Shown: one piece after another, positions 40,835 to 49,142 of the stretch
How positions within the stretch are numbered: the stretch's first letter is position 1
Layout: each line of letters opens with the position of its first letter
Origin: an uncultured Collinsella sp.
Lineage (GTDB): Bacteria; Actinomycetota; Coriobacteriia; Coriobacteriales; Coriobacteriaceae
DNA: 58,486 nt
Assembly (NCBI GenBank): GCA_902462065.1
Contig: CABQAK010000008.1
Location: 1-58,486, forward strand
Direction: 5' to 3'
Notes under the pieces: generated by a model
What the model was told of the DNA's origin: nothing
Databases searched by the model: none
Seen by the model: only the letters and a program-made list of their open reading frames with translations
Position numbers and translations under genes: made by a program

Positions 40835-42277
40835 TTATCGACCTCCCTGCGGCGCCGCATCATCGCGCATGAGCTCGGCCAGCGCCTCGCGATCGATACG
40901 CAAGGCATCGCCGCCCGCCGGGTCGAGCGAATCGCCCTGTCCGTTGAGATCTTTGGTCTGCTTGCGCTCCGCACGGGAAAGGCCCCGCTCGCGATACTTT
41001 TGCGAATGAGCGGTGTACATGTTGATGAACAGGATGACTAGGAAACTGAACACGATTACGACGATGACCCAAAAGAGCGCCACCGACGTGTTGCCGCCCA
41101 TCCACTCAAAGTAGATGGCGATGGGGATGGTCTGGGTAATGCCGGCGTAGTTGCCCGCAAAGAACAGGGTGCAGCCAAACTCGCCCATCGCGCGGGCAAA
41201 GGCGAGGACCGTACCGGCGGCAATCGAGGGCCAGCCAAGCGGCATCATAAGCTTGGCAAAGATGCGACGCTCGGACCATCCCAGGGTTCGCGCGGCGTCA
41301 AGCATCTGCGTGTCGAGGCTCTCAAAGGCGCCGAGCGCCGTACGGTAGACCAGGGGGAACGATACCACCACGGCAGAGATCACCGCCGCCGGCCACGTAA
41401 AGACAATCGAGACGCCGTGCGCGATCAGCCACTGGCCCACCCCGGTCGAGCGGCCAAACAGCATAAGGAGCAGAAAGCCGCAGACCGTGGGCGGCAACAC
41501 CATAGGAATCGTAAAGACCGAATCGAGCAGGCCCTTGATGCGACTCGAAGTACCCATAGTCTTCCACGCGGCGAACAGGCCCAGCGCAAAGGAGACTAGC
41601 AGGGCAAGGCCGCTCGTTTTAATGGACACCCAAAACGGACGATAGTCGATGTCGCTCAAAAAGGAGGCCAGAGAGGTCAAGGGCCCCTGCTCATCCCGCA
41701 ACACGACAGACGATGCCTCTACCATTTGAGCGCTATCAAGCCAACGCGCGCCGCCCTTGGCATCACCCGAGGCTGATGCAATCACCACATAGCGGTCCCC
41801 ATCCGCACCGCGCTCGTCAAAGCCATAGGTATACCCGCCGGCATCAAACGTTGTTTCCGCCGTGACATACCAAGGAAGATCCACGTCCCCCAGCTGTGCA
41901 CCTCCCATGCAGTTTGCGCTATCGAGCTTACAGACGAGGGCCTTGAGACCCAATACGCACTCGTTGTCCTGCGGATCCAATCCATACTTCTCGACCGCTT
42001 TGGGCGATATCCACACCACAACGCGATCGGCAGCAGGCGCCACTACAAGGTCCACGTCCTCGTCAACGGGAAACCGGTAGCCCTCAGGCTGGCCCTCCAT
42101 GGCACGAGCGGTCCCCTTGGCCAACCGTTCAAAACCCTCAATCCCATAGGAAAGCCCATGAGCGGTCGCAGCGTTCTGGGCCCCGTCCTCAGCGTCCCCA
42201 GCAAATGCAAATCCCGGCACCCAGCAAAGCGCGAAGGTCAGAGCACAGGCGACAAACATGCGGAATCTATTAAGCAC
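40835..42277 (-). CDS. modB: molybdate ABC transporter permease with large N-terminal extracytoplasmic domain
   Basis: 480 residues, about twice the usual ModB length. Residues about 215-430 form the permease, with the EAA-type loop (AARTLGWSERRIFAKLMMPLGWPS) and six membrane segments. The first about 25 residues are a signal or anchor segment (VACALTFALCWVPGFAFA), followed by about 185 residues predicted outside the membrane with GYTYGFDERG and two Cys. That domain is not recognised. The C-terminal 60 residues are charged and cytoplasmic. The start is uncertain: GTG at 42277 has GGAG six bases upstream, while a TTG at 42289 and an ATG at 42259 have no site. Confidence 0.85.
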   Translation of the reverse strand: MLNRFRMFVACALTFALCWVPGFAFAGDAEDGAQNAATAHGLSYGIEGFERLAKGTARAMEGQPEGYRFPVDEDVDLVVAPAADRVVVWISPKAVEKYGLDPQDNECVLGLKALVCKLDSANCMGGAQLGDVDLPWYVTAETTFDAGGYTYGFDERGADGDRYVVIASASGDAKGGARWLDSAQMVEASSVVLRDEQGPLTSLASFLSDIDYRPFWVSIKTSGLALLVSFALGLFAAWKTMGTSSRIKGLLDSVFTIPMVLPPTVCGFLLLMLFGRSTGVGQWLIAHGVSIVFTWPAAVISAVVVSFPLVYRTALGAFESLDTQMLDAARTLGWSERRIFAKLMMPLGWPSIAAGTVLAFARAMGEFGCTLFFAGNYAGITQTIPIAIYFEWMGGNTSVALFWVIVVIVFSFLVILFINMYTAHSQKYRERGLSRAERKQTKDLNGQGDSLDPAGGDALRIDREALAELMRDDAAPQGGR

Positions 42278-42345
42278 GAAAAGCTCCAAGCGAATACAAG
42301 GACGGAGTTAAACACAAAACGATGGAATTATCGCGCCAAGCCGCA

Positions 42346-43218
42346 CTACGCGGAAAGCTCAAAGCCGTACTTGGCCCAAATCTTCTGGGCTTTCTTGTTG
42401 GTCAGGCAGAAGTCGATGAACGCCTTGGCCTCGTCGGCATGCTCAGAGCTATCGGCGACAGCACCGGGATACACGATGGGCTTGTGCGAATCCTCGGGGC
42501 ACACGAAGGCCTCCTCGATGCCGTCGTAGCGAAAGATATCGGAGCTGTAGACAAAACCAGCCACACAGTCGCCCGTAGAGACGTAAGACGCAGCAGTGCC
42601 GACCTTGTCGGCCAGGGCCACCTTGTCGGCGATCTCAGGCGCGTACTCGCCGTCATCACCCTCGGTGCCGGTGTAGAGGCCCACGGAAGCCAGCGCCTGG
42701 TTGGCGTACTTGCCGGCGGGGACGGTCTTGGCGTCGCCAATGGCGATCTTGCCGTCAAGGTTCGCGACGTCGGCGATGGCCTCGACCTTGGTGTCGGAGC
42801 CCTCGGCGCGAATGATCACAAGGTCGTTGACGAACATGTCCTCACGCGTGTCGGTGTCGACGAGCTCGGCGGTCTCAGCGTCATCCATGGTGCCCTTGGA
42901 GGCCGTGATGAGCACGTCGACAGCTGCACCGGCGCGCATCTGCTCGACAAGGTCGCCAGACGCCTTAAACTGCGTGTCGGCAAACGTGGTGCCGGTCTGG
43001 TCGGTGTAGAGCTCCTGAACCTCGGGCAGAGCCTTCTCGAGCGAGTTGGCGGCAAAGACCTGCAGCTCGACAGCTTTCTTGGAAGATGCCTTAGCAGAAC
43101 CGGCATCGGATCCGGTCGGCTCTGACGTCTTGCTGCCCGAGCAGCCGGCAAGGCCAAGGCCAGCAGCGACGGCAGCAGAAAGCGAGACGAATCCGCGGCG
43201 AGAAACCATATCGAACAT
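42346..43218 (-). CDS. modA: molybdate-binding lipoprotein
   Basis: 290 residues. The N-terminus has a twin-arginine-like SRRGFVSLS followed by a lipobox LAGC, so it is probably exported and anchored at Cys27. A Ser/Lys/Ala linker of about 20 residues precedes the ModA fold: LQVFAANSLEKALPEV begins the binding domain, with ASGDLVEQMRAGAAVDVLITAS. It captures molybdate outside the cell and hands it to ModB. The ATG at 43218 follows AAAGGG; a TTG two codons earlier is less likely. Confidence 0.92.
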   Translation of the reverse strand: MFDMVSRRGFVSLSAAVAAGLGLAGCSGSKTSEPTGSDAGSAKASSKKAVELQVFAANSLEKALPEVQELYTDQTGTTFADTQFKASGDLVEQMRAGAAVDVLITASKGTMDDAETAELVDTDTREDMFVNDLVIIRAEGSDTKVEAIADVANLDGKIAIGDAKTVPAGKYANQALASVGLYTGTEGDDGEYAPEIADKVALADKVGTAASYVSTGDCVAGFVYSSDIFRYDGIEEAFVCPEDSHKPIVYPGAVADSSEHADEAKAFIDFCLTNKKAQKIWAKYGFELSA

Positions 43219-43278
43219 GTTCAACCCTTTCGAACGCTATACCCGGGCACCCCGCCGCAGGCTTTATTCTGTTACTAG

Positions 43279-43316
43279 ATTATACTTCCGTGCGAATAAT
43301 GTTTGTGATAATTATT
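43279..43316 (-). promoter_or_regulatory. candidate modA promoter and palindrome
   Basis: TATAAT on the minus strand at 43279-43284, with an inverted repeat AATAAT-N10-ATTATT at 43295-43316 between it and the -35 region. No good -35 is visible, so activator or repressor control (for example by a molybdate sensor) is possible. Confidence 0.35.
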
Positions 43317-43373
43317 TCTCGTCTAATAAGTTTCTTTTACCGATAACTCCAAGACGGCCGCACTGCCGCTGCA

Positions 43374-43409
43374 TAAAAAAGGCGGAGCAGCCCGTAAGGT
43401 CGCTCCGCC
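43374..43409 (-). terminator. terminator of moeA-mogA
   Basis: An 8-bp stem (43381-43388 with 43402-43409) followed by TTTTTT on the minus strand, 13 bases past the mogA stop. Confidence 0.9.
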
Positions 43410-43422
43410 GCAGGTAGTGCGC

Positions 43423-43902
43423 TTATTTGGCGTGCCCGCCGCCCGCCGTCATTTGGGCCGCATGCTCCAGCTGATCGCTCACGGCCTCCCAGCTTTCGCG
43501 GGCCGCTTTCGTAGATCCCGGAAAGTTGATGACAAGCGTATACCCACGCTGCATGCACACGGCGCGCGAGAGCATGGCGCGGCGCGTCTTGGTCATGGAG
43601 TATGCACGGATCGCCTCGGGAATACCCGGCACATCGCGGTCGCAGACGGCACGCGTCGCCTCGGGCGTCACGTCGCGCAGCGAAAGCCCCGTGCCGCCAC
43701 AGGTGAGCACGACATTGGCGTGGCACTCATCGGCGGCTTCCACAATGGCATCACCGATCTCGCTGGCGTCGTCGCGCACGACCACATGCGAGGCGACCGT
43801 CCATCCCTGTGCCTCGATAAGTTCCTCGAGTGCGGCTCCAGCCTCGTCCTGGGCAAGATCGCGCGTATCCGAGCACGTCACGATCGAAATCTTCAACTCC
43901 AT
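43423..43902 (-). CDS. mogA: molybdopterin adenylyltransferase (MogA/MoaB family)
   Basis: 159 residues of the MoCF-binding family. The molybdopterin site TCGGTGLSLRDVTPEAT is intact, as is the NFPGSTKAARESWEAV segment. MogA adenylates molybdopterin; MoeA then inserts molybdate. The pair are encoded together with moeA first and a 10-bp gap. GGAGGAATGCT precedes the ATG. Distinguishing MogA from MoaB is not possible by eye, but the partnership with MoeA favours the adenylyltransferase role. Confidence 0.88.
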   Translation of the reverse strand: MELKISIVTCSDTRDLAQDEAGAALEELIEAQGWTVASHVVVRDDASEIGDAIVEAADECHANVVLTCGGTGLSLRDVTPEATRAVCDRDVPGIPEAIRAYSMTKTRRAMLSRAVCMQRGYTLVINFPGSTKAARESWEAVSDQLEHAAQMTAGGGHAK

Positions 43903-43912
43903 AGCATTCCTC

Positions 43913-45175
43913 CTACAACACGGCGTCCTCAGGCAGGTCGACACGCATGACATCCACGACGTCGCCCGCCTTGAGCTCGCACGGTCCTTCGTCAATACGC
44001 AGCAGGCAGTTGGCCCGCTGCATCGTGCCGAGCAGCGCCGAATTCTGCGTCTTGGCCTCGGTCACCAACAGCTCACCGGTCTCGGGGTCGCGCAAAACCG
44101 TGGCGCGATCGAAGAAACGTCGGTCCTGGCGCTTTTTCACACCGTGCGTGAGCGTCGCCTGCTGCACGGGACGCGCACCCTCGGCAAAGCCGCGCATCTT
44201 GCGGATCGCCGGGCGGGCGAGCATCTCAAAGCCTACATACGCCGCGGCCGGATTACCTGAAAGCCCCAGGTAGGGCTTACCCCCGAGCAAGCCAAACGTG
44301 ATGGCCTTGCCCGGACGCATCGAGATGCGGTCAAACAGCACCTCGCCCTCGCGCTTAACCAACGCCGTCACGTAATCGTAGTCGCCCGCTGAGGCGCCAC
44401 CGCTCGTAATGACAAAATCGCACTCCTGCACGGCACGATGCACCAGCTCGGCAATCGCCTGCTCATCATCGGGCGCAATGCCGTAGAACACGGGCTCGGC
44501 GCCGGCATCGAGTGCTTCGGCCATCAACGCCGACGAATTGGAGTCGCGAATCTGCCCGCGCGCCGGCACACTGCTCGGTGCGACCAGTTCCGTGCCCAGC
44601 GAGATAATGCCCACACGCGGGGCAGCGTGCACCTTCACGCTCGCGTATCCGGCGCTTGCCAGCAGACCCGCGCCCGCCGGGGCCACGACCTCGCCGGCGT
44701 GCATCACAACATCGCCGGCATGGGCCTCCTCGGCGGCAGAGCGAACGTTCTCCCCCACCTTGGCCGGCGCCGAGAAGCGGACGTGCGAGCCCTCGTTGCC
44801 ATCGCCGTCAAGCACCTCGACGATCTCGTATTTCACTACGGCGTCGGCACCCTCGGGCACCGGCGCGCCTGTCATAATGCGGACCGTCTCGCCCGGGCCA
44901 AGAGCACCCTCAAACACATGGCCCGCAGCCTCGTGTCCGATAACGTCGAGCGTCACCGGCGTCTCACCAGACGCCTGCGCCAAGTCCGCCGAGCGCACGG
45001 CATATCCGTCCATAGCGCTGTTGGCAAACGGCGAAATGTCGATATCGGCCACAGCATCCTCGGCCAAGGGAAAACCAGCCGCCTGCCACACGGGAATCTC
45101 TACGAGATTAGTCGGAGCAACGTGCGACAGAACAATCGACTGCGCGTCCTCCAGCGGAATGAGTTTCTCTGCCAT
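43913..45175 (-). CDS. moeA: molybdopterin molybdenumtransferase
   Basis: 420 residues with the MoeA domain order: N-terminal domains with SPFANSAMDGYAV, a MoCF-binding domain with TSGGASAGDYDYV, and a C-terminal beta domain. It hydrolyses adenylated molybdopterin and inserts molybdate. It heads the moeA-mogA operon, next to modABC. The ATG at 45175 is preceded by AGAGG. Confidence 0.95.
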   Translation of the reverse strand: MAEKLIPLEDAQSIVLSHVAPTNLVEIPVWQAAGFPLAEDAVADIDISPFANSAMDGYAVRSADLAQASGETPVTLDVIGHEAAGHVFEGALGPGETVRIMTGAPVPEGADAVVKYEIVEVLDGDGNEGSHVRFSAPAKVGENVRSAAEEAHAGDVVMHAGEVVAPAGAGLLASAGYASVKVHAAPRVGIISLGTELVAPSSVPARGQIRDSNSSALMAEALDAGAEPVFYGIAPDDEQAIAELVHRAVQECDFVITSGGASAGDYDYVTALVKREGEVLFDRISMRPGKAITFGLLGGKPYLGLSGNPAAAYVGFEMLARPAIRKMRGFAEGARPVQQATLTHGVKKRQDRRFFDRATVLRDPETGELLVTEAKTQNSALLGTMQRANCLLRIDEGPCELKAGDVVDVMRVDLPEDAVL

Positions 45176-45384
45176 ATCCACCTCTTAATGCCACGGCGCA
45201 CAACAGGAGCGCCGATTCTTTATGCTTGTCTCAGTATAATCCCCAACGCGCGACCGCGATTTGGCCTGTACCCGCAAATACACCTGTCGGCCGCAAGCCG
45301 CGAAACAGAATGGAAACCAACCCACCGGCCCGTCGCGCTTGCCGCGTTTTATAATGCTTGCGTTGCAACCTAAAAGAGGAATAT

Positions 45385-46806
45385 ATGGCTCATAACAACA
45401 AACCCGAAAGCGCAAACGAAGCGCAGGATCATTCCCAGCCGCTCGACGATGGCGGCTTTTTCTCCCTTAGCGACGTCATCATGGCCGGCAGGCGTCAACT
45501 CACCCGCTCCGAGCAGCTCTTGGCCGCCGACACACGCCGCAACGCCCGCAACCTACTCGCGAGCTCCAAGTTGCTCGTGCTCGTCGTCATCGTCTCGCTC
45601 GCCATGGGCGTTGCCGCTTGGGCGTTTTTGGCCTCGCTGAATATCGCGACCGACTATCGCGAGCACCATGCGTGGGTCTACGCGCTGCTTCCCGTTGTGG
45701 GCGTTGCCACCGCATGGGTGTACAAAAACCACGGCCTTGCCGCCAAACGCGGTAACAACCTGGTCATCGACTCCGCTCTGGGCACACGCCTCATCCATAT
45801 GCGCATGGCCGTCCTCACCTTCGTCTGCTCCACGCTCACACACCTAACGGGCGGGTCAGCCGGTCGCGAGGGAGCTGCGGTGCAGATTGGCGGCACCATC
45901 GCCAGCAATATCTCGAGCCTCGCCCACCTCAAAAAGCATGACCACCACGACCTCATGCTCGCCGGCATCTCATCGGCCTTTGGCGCCGTATTCGGTTCGC
46001 CCCTTGCCGGAGCTTTCTTTGGCATGGAGATGTGCTTTATCGGCAAGATCGACTACACCGCGGGCATCTACTGCCTGGTCGCCTCGTTTACCGGCTACTT
46101 TACATCACTCGCCCTGGGTACCGAGTACGAGGCGAATGTCATCGCCAGCGTTCCCGGCATGACGCCGCGGACGGTTGCCATCGTTGTTATCAGCGCCATC
46201 ATCTTCGGTCTGACGGCACGCCTCTTTGCCTGGTCGGTTCGAACCGTCAAGAGCCTGTACGGTCGCATTATCACCAATTACCTCGTTCGCGCACTCGTGG
46301 GCGCGCTCGTGGTTTTGGCCGCGTATGCCCTCCTCGACGCCTGGGACTACGCCGGCCTTTCCACGTGGCTTTCCGGCGCCGGATTTGCCGGCAACACCAC
46401 CCTGGCAGACGCAGCCATCAAGTTGGTCGTCACAGCGCTTACCCTGGGTGCGGGCTTCCAAGGCGGCGAGGTCACGCCCCTGTTTGGCATCGGTGCGGCG
46501 CTCGGCGGCTGGATCGGTTGCCTCGTCGGAATCGACCCCAGTTTTCTGGCGGCTCTCGGCATGCTCGGCGTGTTCTGTGCCGGCCTCAACGTGCCCATCA
46601 CCACCTGCATGATGGCCATCGACCTGTTCCACGGCACGGCAGCCGGGTTCTTTGTCATCGTGGCCTTTATCAGCTACCTAACTGCCGGACACCGCGGCGT
46701 GTACCCCGCCCAGCGCATCATCTCGCCCAAGCGCCGTTCGCTTATTGTGGATGAGGGCGGTACGGTAGCGGATGCTATCGAGCGCCACAACGACCTGATA
46801 GAGTAG
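45385..46806 (+). CDS. CLC-family chloride/fluoride channel or antiporter
   Basis: 473 residues with about ten to twelve membrane helices. Conserved CLC elements are GGSAGREGAAVQIGG (the gating Glu), GSPLAGAFFGMEM and GAGFQGGEVTPLFGIGAALGG. The first selectivity loop reads KRGNNLVID where chloride CLCs have GSGIPE; this GNN form is typical of the fluoride-exporting CLC-F branch as I recall it. No fluoride riboswitch was found upstream. The 40-residue N-terminus is polar. The ATG at 45385 has AAAGAGGA. It is the first plus-strand gene after moeA. Confidence 0.85.
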   Translation: MAHNNKPESANEAQDHSQPLDDGGFFSLSDVIMAGRRQLTRSEQLLAADTRRNARNLLASSKLLVLVVIVSLAMGVAAWAFLASLNIATDYREHHAWVYALLPVVGVATAWVYKNHGLAAKRGNNLVIDSALGTRLIHMRMAVLTFVCSTLTHLTGGSAGREGAAVQIGGTIASNISSLAHLKKHDHHDLMLAGISSAFGAVFGSPLAGAFFGMEMCFIGKIDYTAGIYCLVASFTGYFTSLALGTEYEANVIASVPGMTPRTVAIVVISAIIFGLTARLFAWSVRTVKSLYGRIITNYLVRALVGALVVLAAYALLDAWDYAGLSTWLSGAGFAGNTTLADAAIKLVVTALTLGAGFQGGEVTPLFGIGAALGGWIGCLVGIDPSFLAALGMLGVFCAGLNVPITTCMMAIDLFHGTAAGFFVIVAFISYLTAGHRGVYPAQRIISPKRRSLIVDEGGTVADAIERHNDLIE

Positions 46807-46893
46807 ACGTAAGTATTCGACGTGCAGCCACAATCGGGGGCAATTCGACCTGAGCGCGACCGCACCGTCACGTCATACGCCGGGAGTCGCCCC

Positions 46894-47856
46894 ATGCACG
46901 CAACTGATTTTGGCCGCACGCTCATCATCGCCAACCCAGCCGCCCAGTCGGGTGCGGCGCACGAAGTTGCCGAGCGCCTGCAACGCTTTTTGGACATGAC
47001 TGCACGCGCATCCCAGTTTGACTTGGTGCTAACCGAGCGCATGGGACACGCCAAGGAGCTGGCCGCACAGGCCCAGGGCTATCGCACCGTTATCGCCCTT
47101 GGCGGCGACGGCGTGATTCACGAGGTCGTCAACGGGCTTATGACGCAAGAGGAGGACACCCGCCCCGCTCTTGCCATCCTACCCGTGGGCTCTGGCAACG
47201 ATTTTGCCCAAACGCTCGGCATCGACGATTTCTCCGGTAAGGATTTTGGCGCGCTGCTCACCTGCGAGCTGCAGCGTCAGGACATCGGGCGCATTCGCTC
47301 GTGGAGCCCTGCGAGCGGCAGCGGCGAGGCTACCGTTGAGTACTACGACCAGACGCTCTCGGTCGGCATCGATGCCGCCATCGGCCTGGGCACCACCGAG
47401 CTGCGCAAAAAGACGGGCCTCGCCGGCGCTCCGCTCTACACCCTATCGGGACTTGAGCAGTTTGGCCTGCGCTATCGCAACTACCCCATGACCATCAGCT
47501 TTGATGGCGCGCCCGCCGAGCGCGTGCGGGCGATCATCATGGCAATTCAGCTGGGTCCTACCTATGGCTCGGGCTATCGCATCTGCCCCGATGCCGACCC
47601 CTGCGACGGCGTACTCGACGTCTGCTACGCCTGCGGCCCCGTTCCGCGTGCGGTCGCGCTTCCCATGTTCCTTTCGGCCAAAGATGGCCACCATACCAAG
47701 CTGCCACCGGTTCGCATGCGCCGCTGTCGCCATGCCGAGCTTACCTTTGAGGAGCCCGACTACCCCATCCAGGCCGACGGCGAGCCCGTTGTCGCCTCAC
47801 GCATCGAGGTCGACATCCTCGGCGGAGCCCTCCACGTCTGGCACCCCACCCGCTAG
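46894..47856 (+). CDS. diacylglycerol/sphingosine kinase-like protein (DagK/YegS family)
   Basis: 320 residues. TLIIANPAAQSGAA opens the catalytic domain, ALGGDGVIHEVVNGL is the GGDG ATP motif, and LPVGSGNDFAQTLG follows, as in DagK and YegS. The C-terminal half is the beta sandwich, with the QADGEPV signature near the end. The family phosphorylates lipid hydroxyls such as diacylglycerol. The ATG at 46894 has GGGAG seven bases upstream; an earlier GTG at 46822 has none. Confidence 0.88.
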   Translation: MHATDFGRTLIIANPAAQSGAAHEVAERLQRFLDMTARASQFDLVLTERMGHAKELAAQAQGYRTVIALGGDGVIHEVVNGLMTQEEDTRPALAILPVGSGNDFAQTLGIDDFSGKDFGALLTCELQRQDIGRIRSWSPASGSGEATVEYYDQTLSVGIDAAIGLGTTELRKKTGLAGAPLYTLSGLEQFGLRYRNYPMTISFDGAPAERVRAIIMAIQLGPTYGSGYRICPDADPCDGVLDVCYACGPVPRAVALPMFLSAKDGHHTKLPPVRMRRCRHAELTFEEPDYPIQADGEPVVASRIEVDILGGALHVWHPTR

Positions 47857-47863
47857 CTGCCCT

Positions 47864-47931
47864 AAGTTGCGGTGAAATAGGGACTGTTTATGCATCTAAA
47901 GCCGCAAACAGTCCCTATTTCACCGCAACTT
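47864..47931. repeat. 68-bp hairpin repeat, copy D
   Basis: The outer arms match copies B and C (AAGTTGCGGTGAAATAG), but the inner arm is GGACTGTTT instead of TTCCTG. Arms are 26 bp and perfect. It lies between convergent genes and may also end transcripts. Confidence 0.9.
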
Positions 47932-47940
47932 ATGAGTAGG

Positions 47941-48321
47941 CTATTCGTCGCTGCCCGGCTTGCGACGGTTGGCCTTTTTAATGGCGTTGAAGTGCTTGTC
48001 ATTGAGTCTGCGCTGGCGAGAGCGCTGAGGCACCTTGGTCTTTACGCGTCGGCGCGGCGGACGGCCACGACGCTCAAGCTCTGCCCTCAGCTTACGCAGA
48101 CAGCAGCTGCGATTCTGAAACTGACTGCGGCTCTCGCGCGCCGTCACGGTAATCCCCGTGGGCCCATGCTTCATGCGCACCGCTGAATCCGTCGTGTTCA
48201 CGCCCTGCCCGCCCGGACCCGTCGCGCGAAACACCTGCACCTCGCAATCGCGCGCCAACTCCTCGACCGACATCTCGGCATAGCGCGCATACTCGCGCCA
48301 TCCCATCTTGTTCTCATCCAT
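47941..48321 (-). CDS. GGQ-domain release-factor-like protein (ArfB type)
   Basis: 126 residues with the peptide-release domain: TGPGGQGVNTTDSAVRMKH carries the GGQ motif, followed by VTARESRSQFQNR and a Lys/Arg-rich tail. Small GGQ proteins such as ArfB rescue stalled ribosomes by hydrolysing peptidyl-tRNA; the basic tail sits in the empty mRNA channel. No codon-recognition domain is present. The ATG at 48321 has GGGGAGGTG. Confidence 0.85.
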   Translation of the reverse strand: MDENKMGWREYARYAEMSVEELARDCEVQVFRATGPGGQGVNTTDSAVRMKHGPTGITVTARESRSQFQNRSCCLRKLRAELERRGRPPRRRVKTKVPQRSRQRRLNDKHFNAIKKANRRKPGSDE

Positions 48322-48346
48322 ATCAACACCTCCCCTCATACAAAAA

Positions 48347-48377
48347 ATGTGACAAAGGGACAGTCCCTTTGTCACAT
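48347..48377 (-). terminator. perfect 15-bp palindrome and terminator of xpt
   Basis: ATGTGACAAAGGGAC (48347-48361) and its complement (48363-48377) with a one-base centre. On the minus strand TTTTT follows. It contains the GGGACAGTCCC core also suggested by copy D and by the repeat at 5556. Confidence 0.8.
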
Positions 48378-48404
48378 CGCATACCAATCGCTTGTGTTGC
48401 GAGC

Positions 48405-48983
48405 CTAGGCGAAGGTGATCTCGCCGTTCTCACAGTCCATATCGGCGATACGGGCCAGGCTCTCAACGCGGAAGCCGCGCTTGCGGAGCTTATCGCCACC
48501 GCCTTGGAAGCCCTTCTCCACCGCAATGCCAATACCGGACACCTCGGCACCCGCAGCCTCGCAGATCTTGATAAGACCCTCGAGCGCGCAGCCGTTGGCC
48601 AGGAAGTCGTCGATAATCAGGACCTTGTCGCCCTCGGACAGGAAGCGCTTGCCAACGATAACCGGGTACTCCTTCTGCTTGGTAAAGGAGTAGATGGTCG
48701 TGGCATACTGCTCGCCGTCGAGGTTGATGGACTGTGCCTTCTTGGCAAAGACCACCGGCACGCCGCCAAAATGCTGGGCTGCAATGCAAGCCATGCCAAT
48801 GCCCGAAGCCTCGATCGTCAGGATCTTGTTGATCTCGACACCCTCGAACAGACGGGCCCACTCGGCGCCCATGTGGTCGAACAGCTCAACGTCGCATTGG
48901 TGGTTGAGGAAGGCATCAACCTTAAGGACGTTACCGGCCTTTACGATGCCGTCATGGCGAATACGATCCTCAAGCTCCTGCAT
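48405..48983 (-). CDS. xpt: xanthine phosphoribosyltransferase
   Basis: 192 residues. The PRPP loop VLIIDDFLANGCALEGL and the LTIEASGIGMA phosphate loop match Xpt of the Bacillus type, which salvages xanthine to XMP. Full length. It has its own terminator. No purine riboswitch is visible in the 157 bp upstream. Confidence 0.93.
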   Translation of the reverse strand: MQELEDRIRHDGIVKAGNVLKVDAFLNHQCDVELFDHMGAEWARLFEGVEINKILTIEASGIGMACIAAQHFGGVPVVFAKKAQSINLDGEQYATTIYSFTKQKEYPVIVGKRFLSEGDKVLIIDDFLANGCALEGLIKICEAAGAEVSGIGIAVEKGFQGGGDKLRKRGFRVESLARIADMDCENGEITFA

Positions 48984-49142
48984 GGCGCAACCCCTTCTCG
49001 CGGCAACGATACCGCGCGATTAATAAACGTTGTTCGATAGTCTACCACGGACCGACCCCCGCCTGCCCCACAAGCCACATCGCACCATAAAGCTGCAAGA
49101 CCAGTAGATAGGCCCGATTCGTGGCAAGTCTGCCACCACAAG

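Noticed and set aside
45176..45384. Fluoride riboswitch upstream of the CLC gene
   Set aside because: The conserved crcB-motif sequences and pseudoknot elements were not found.
48984..49142. Purine riboswitch upstream of xpt
   Set aside because: No conserved three-way-junction motifs are visible on the minus strand.
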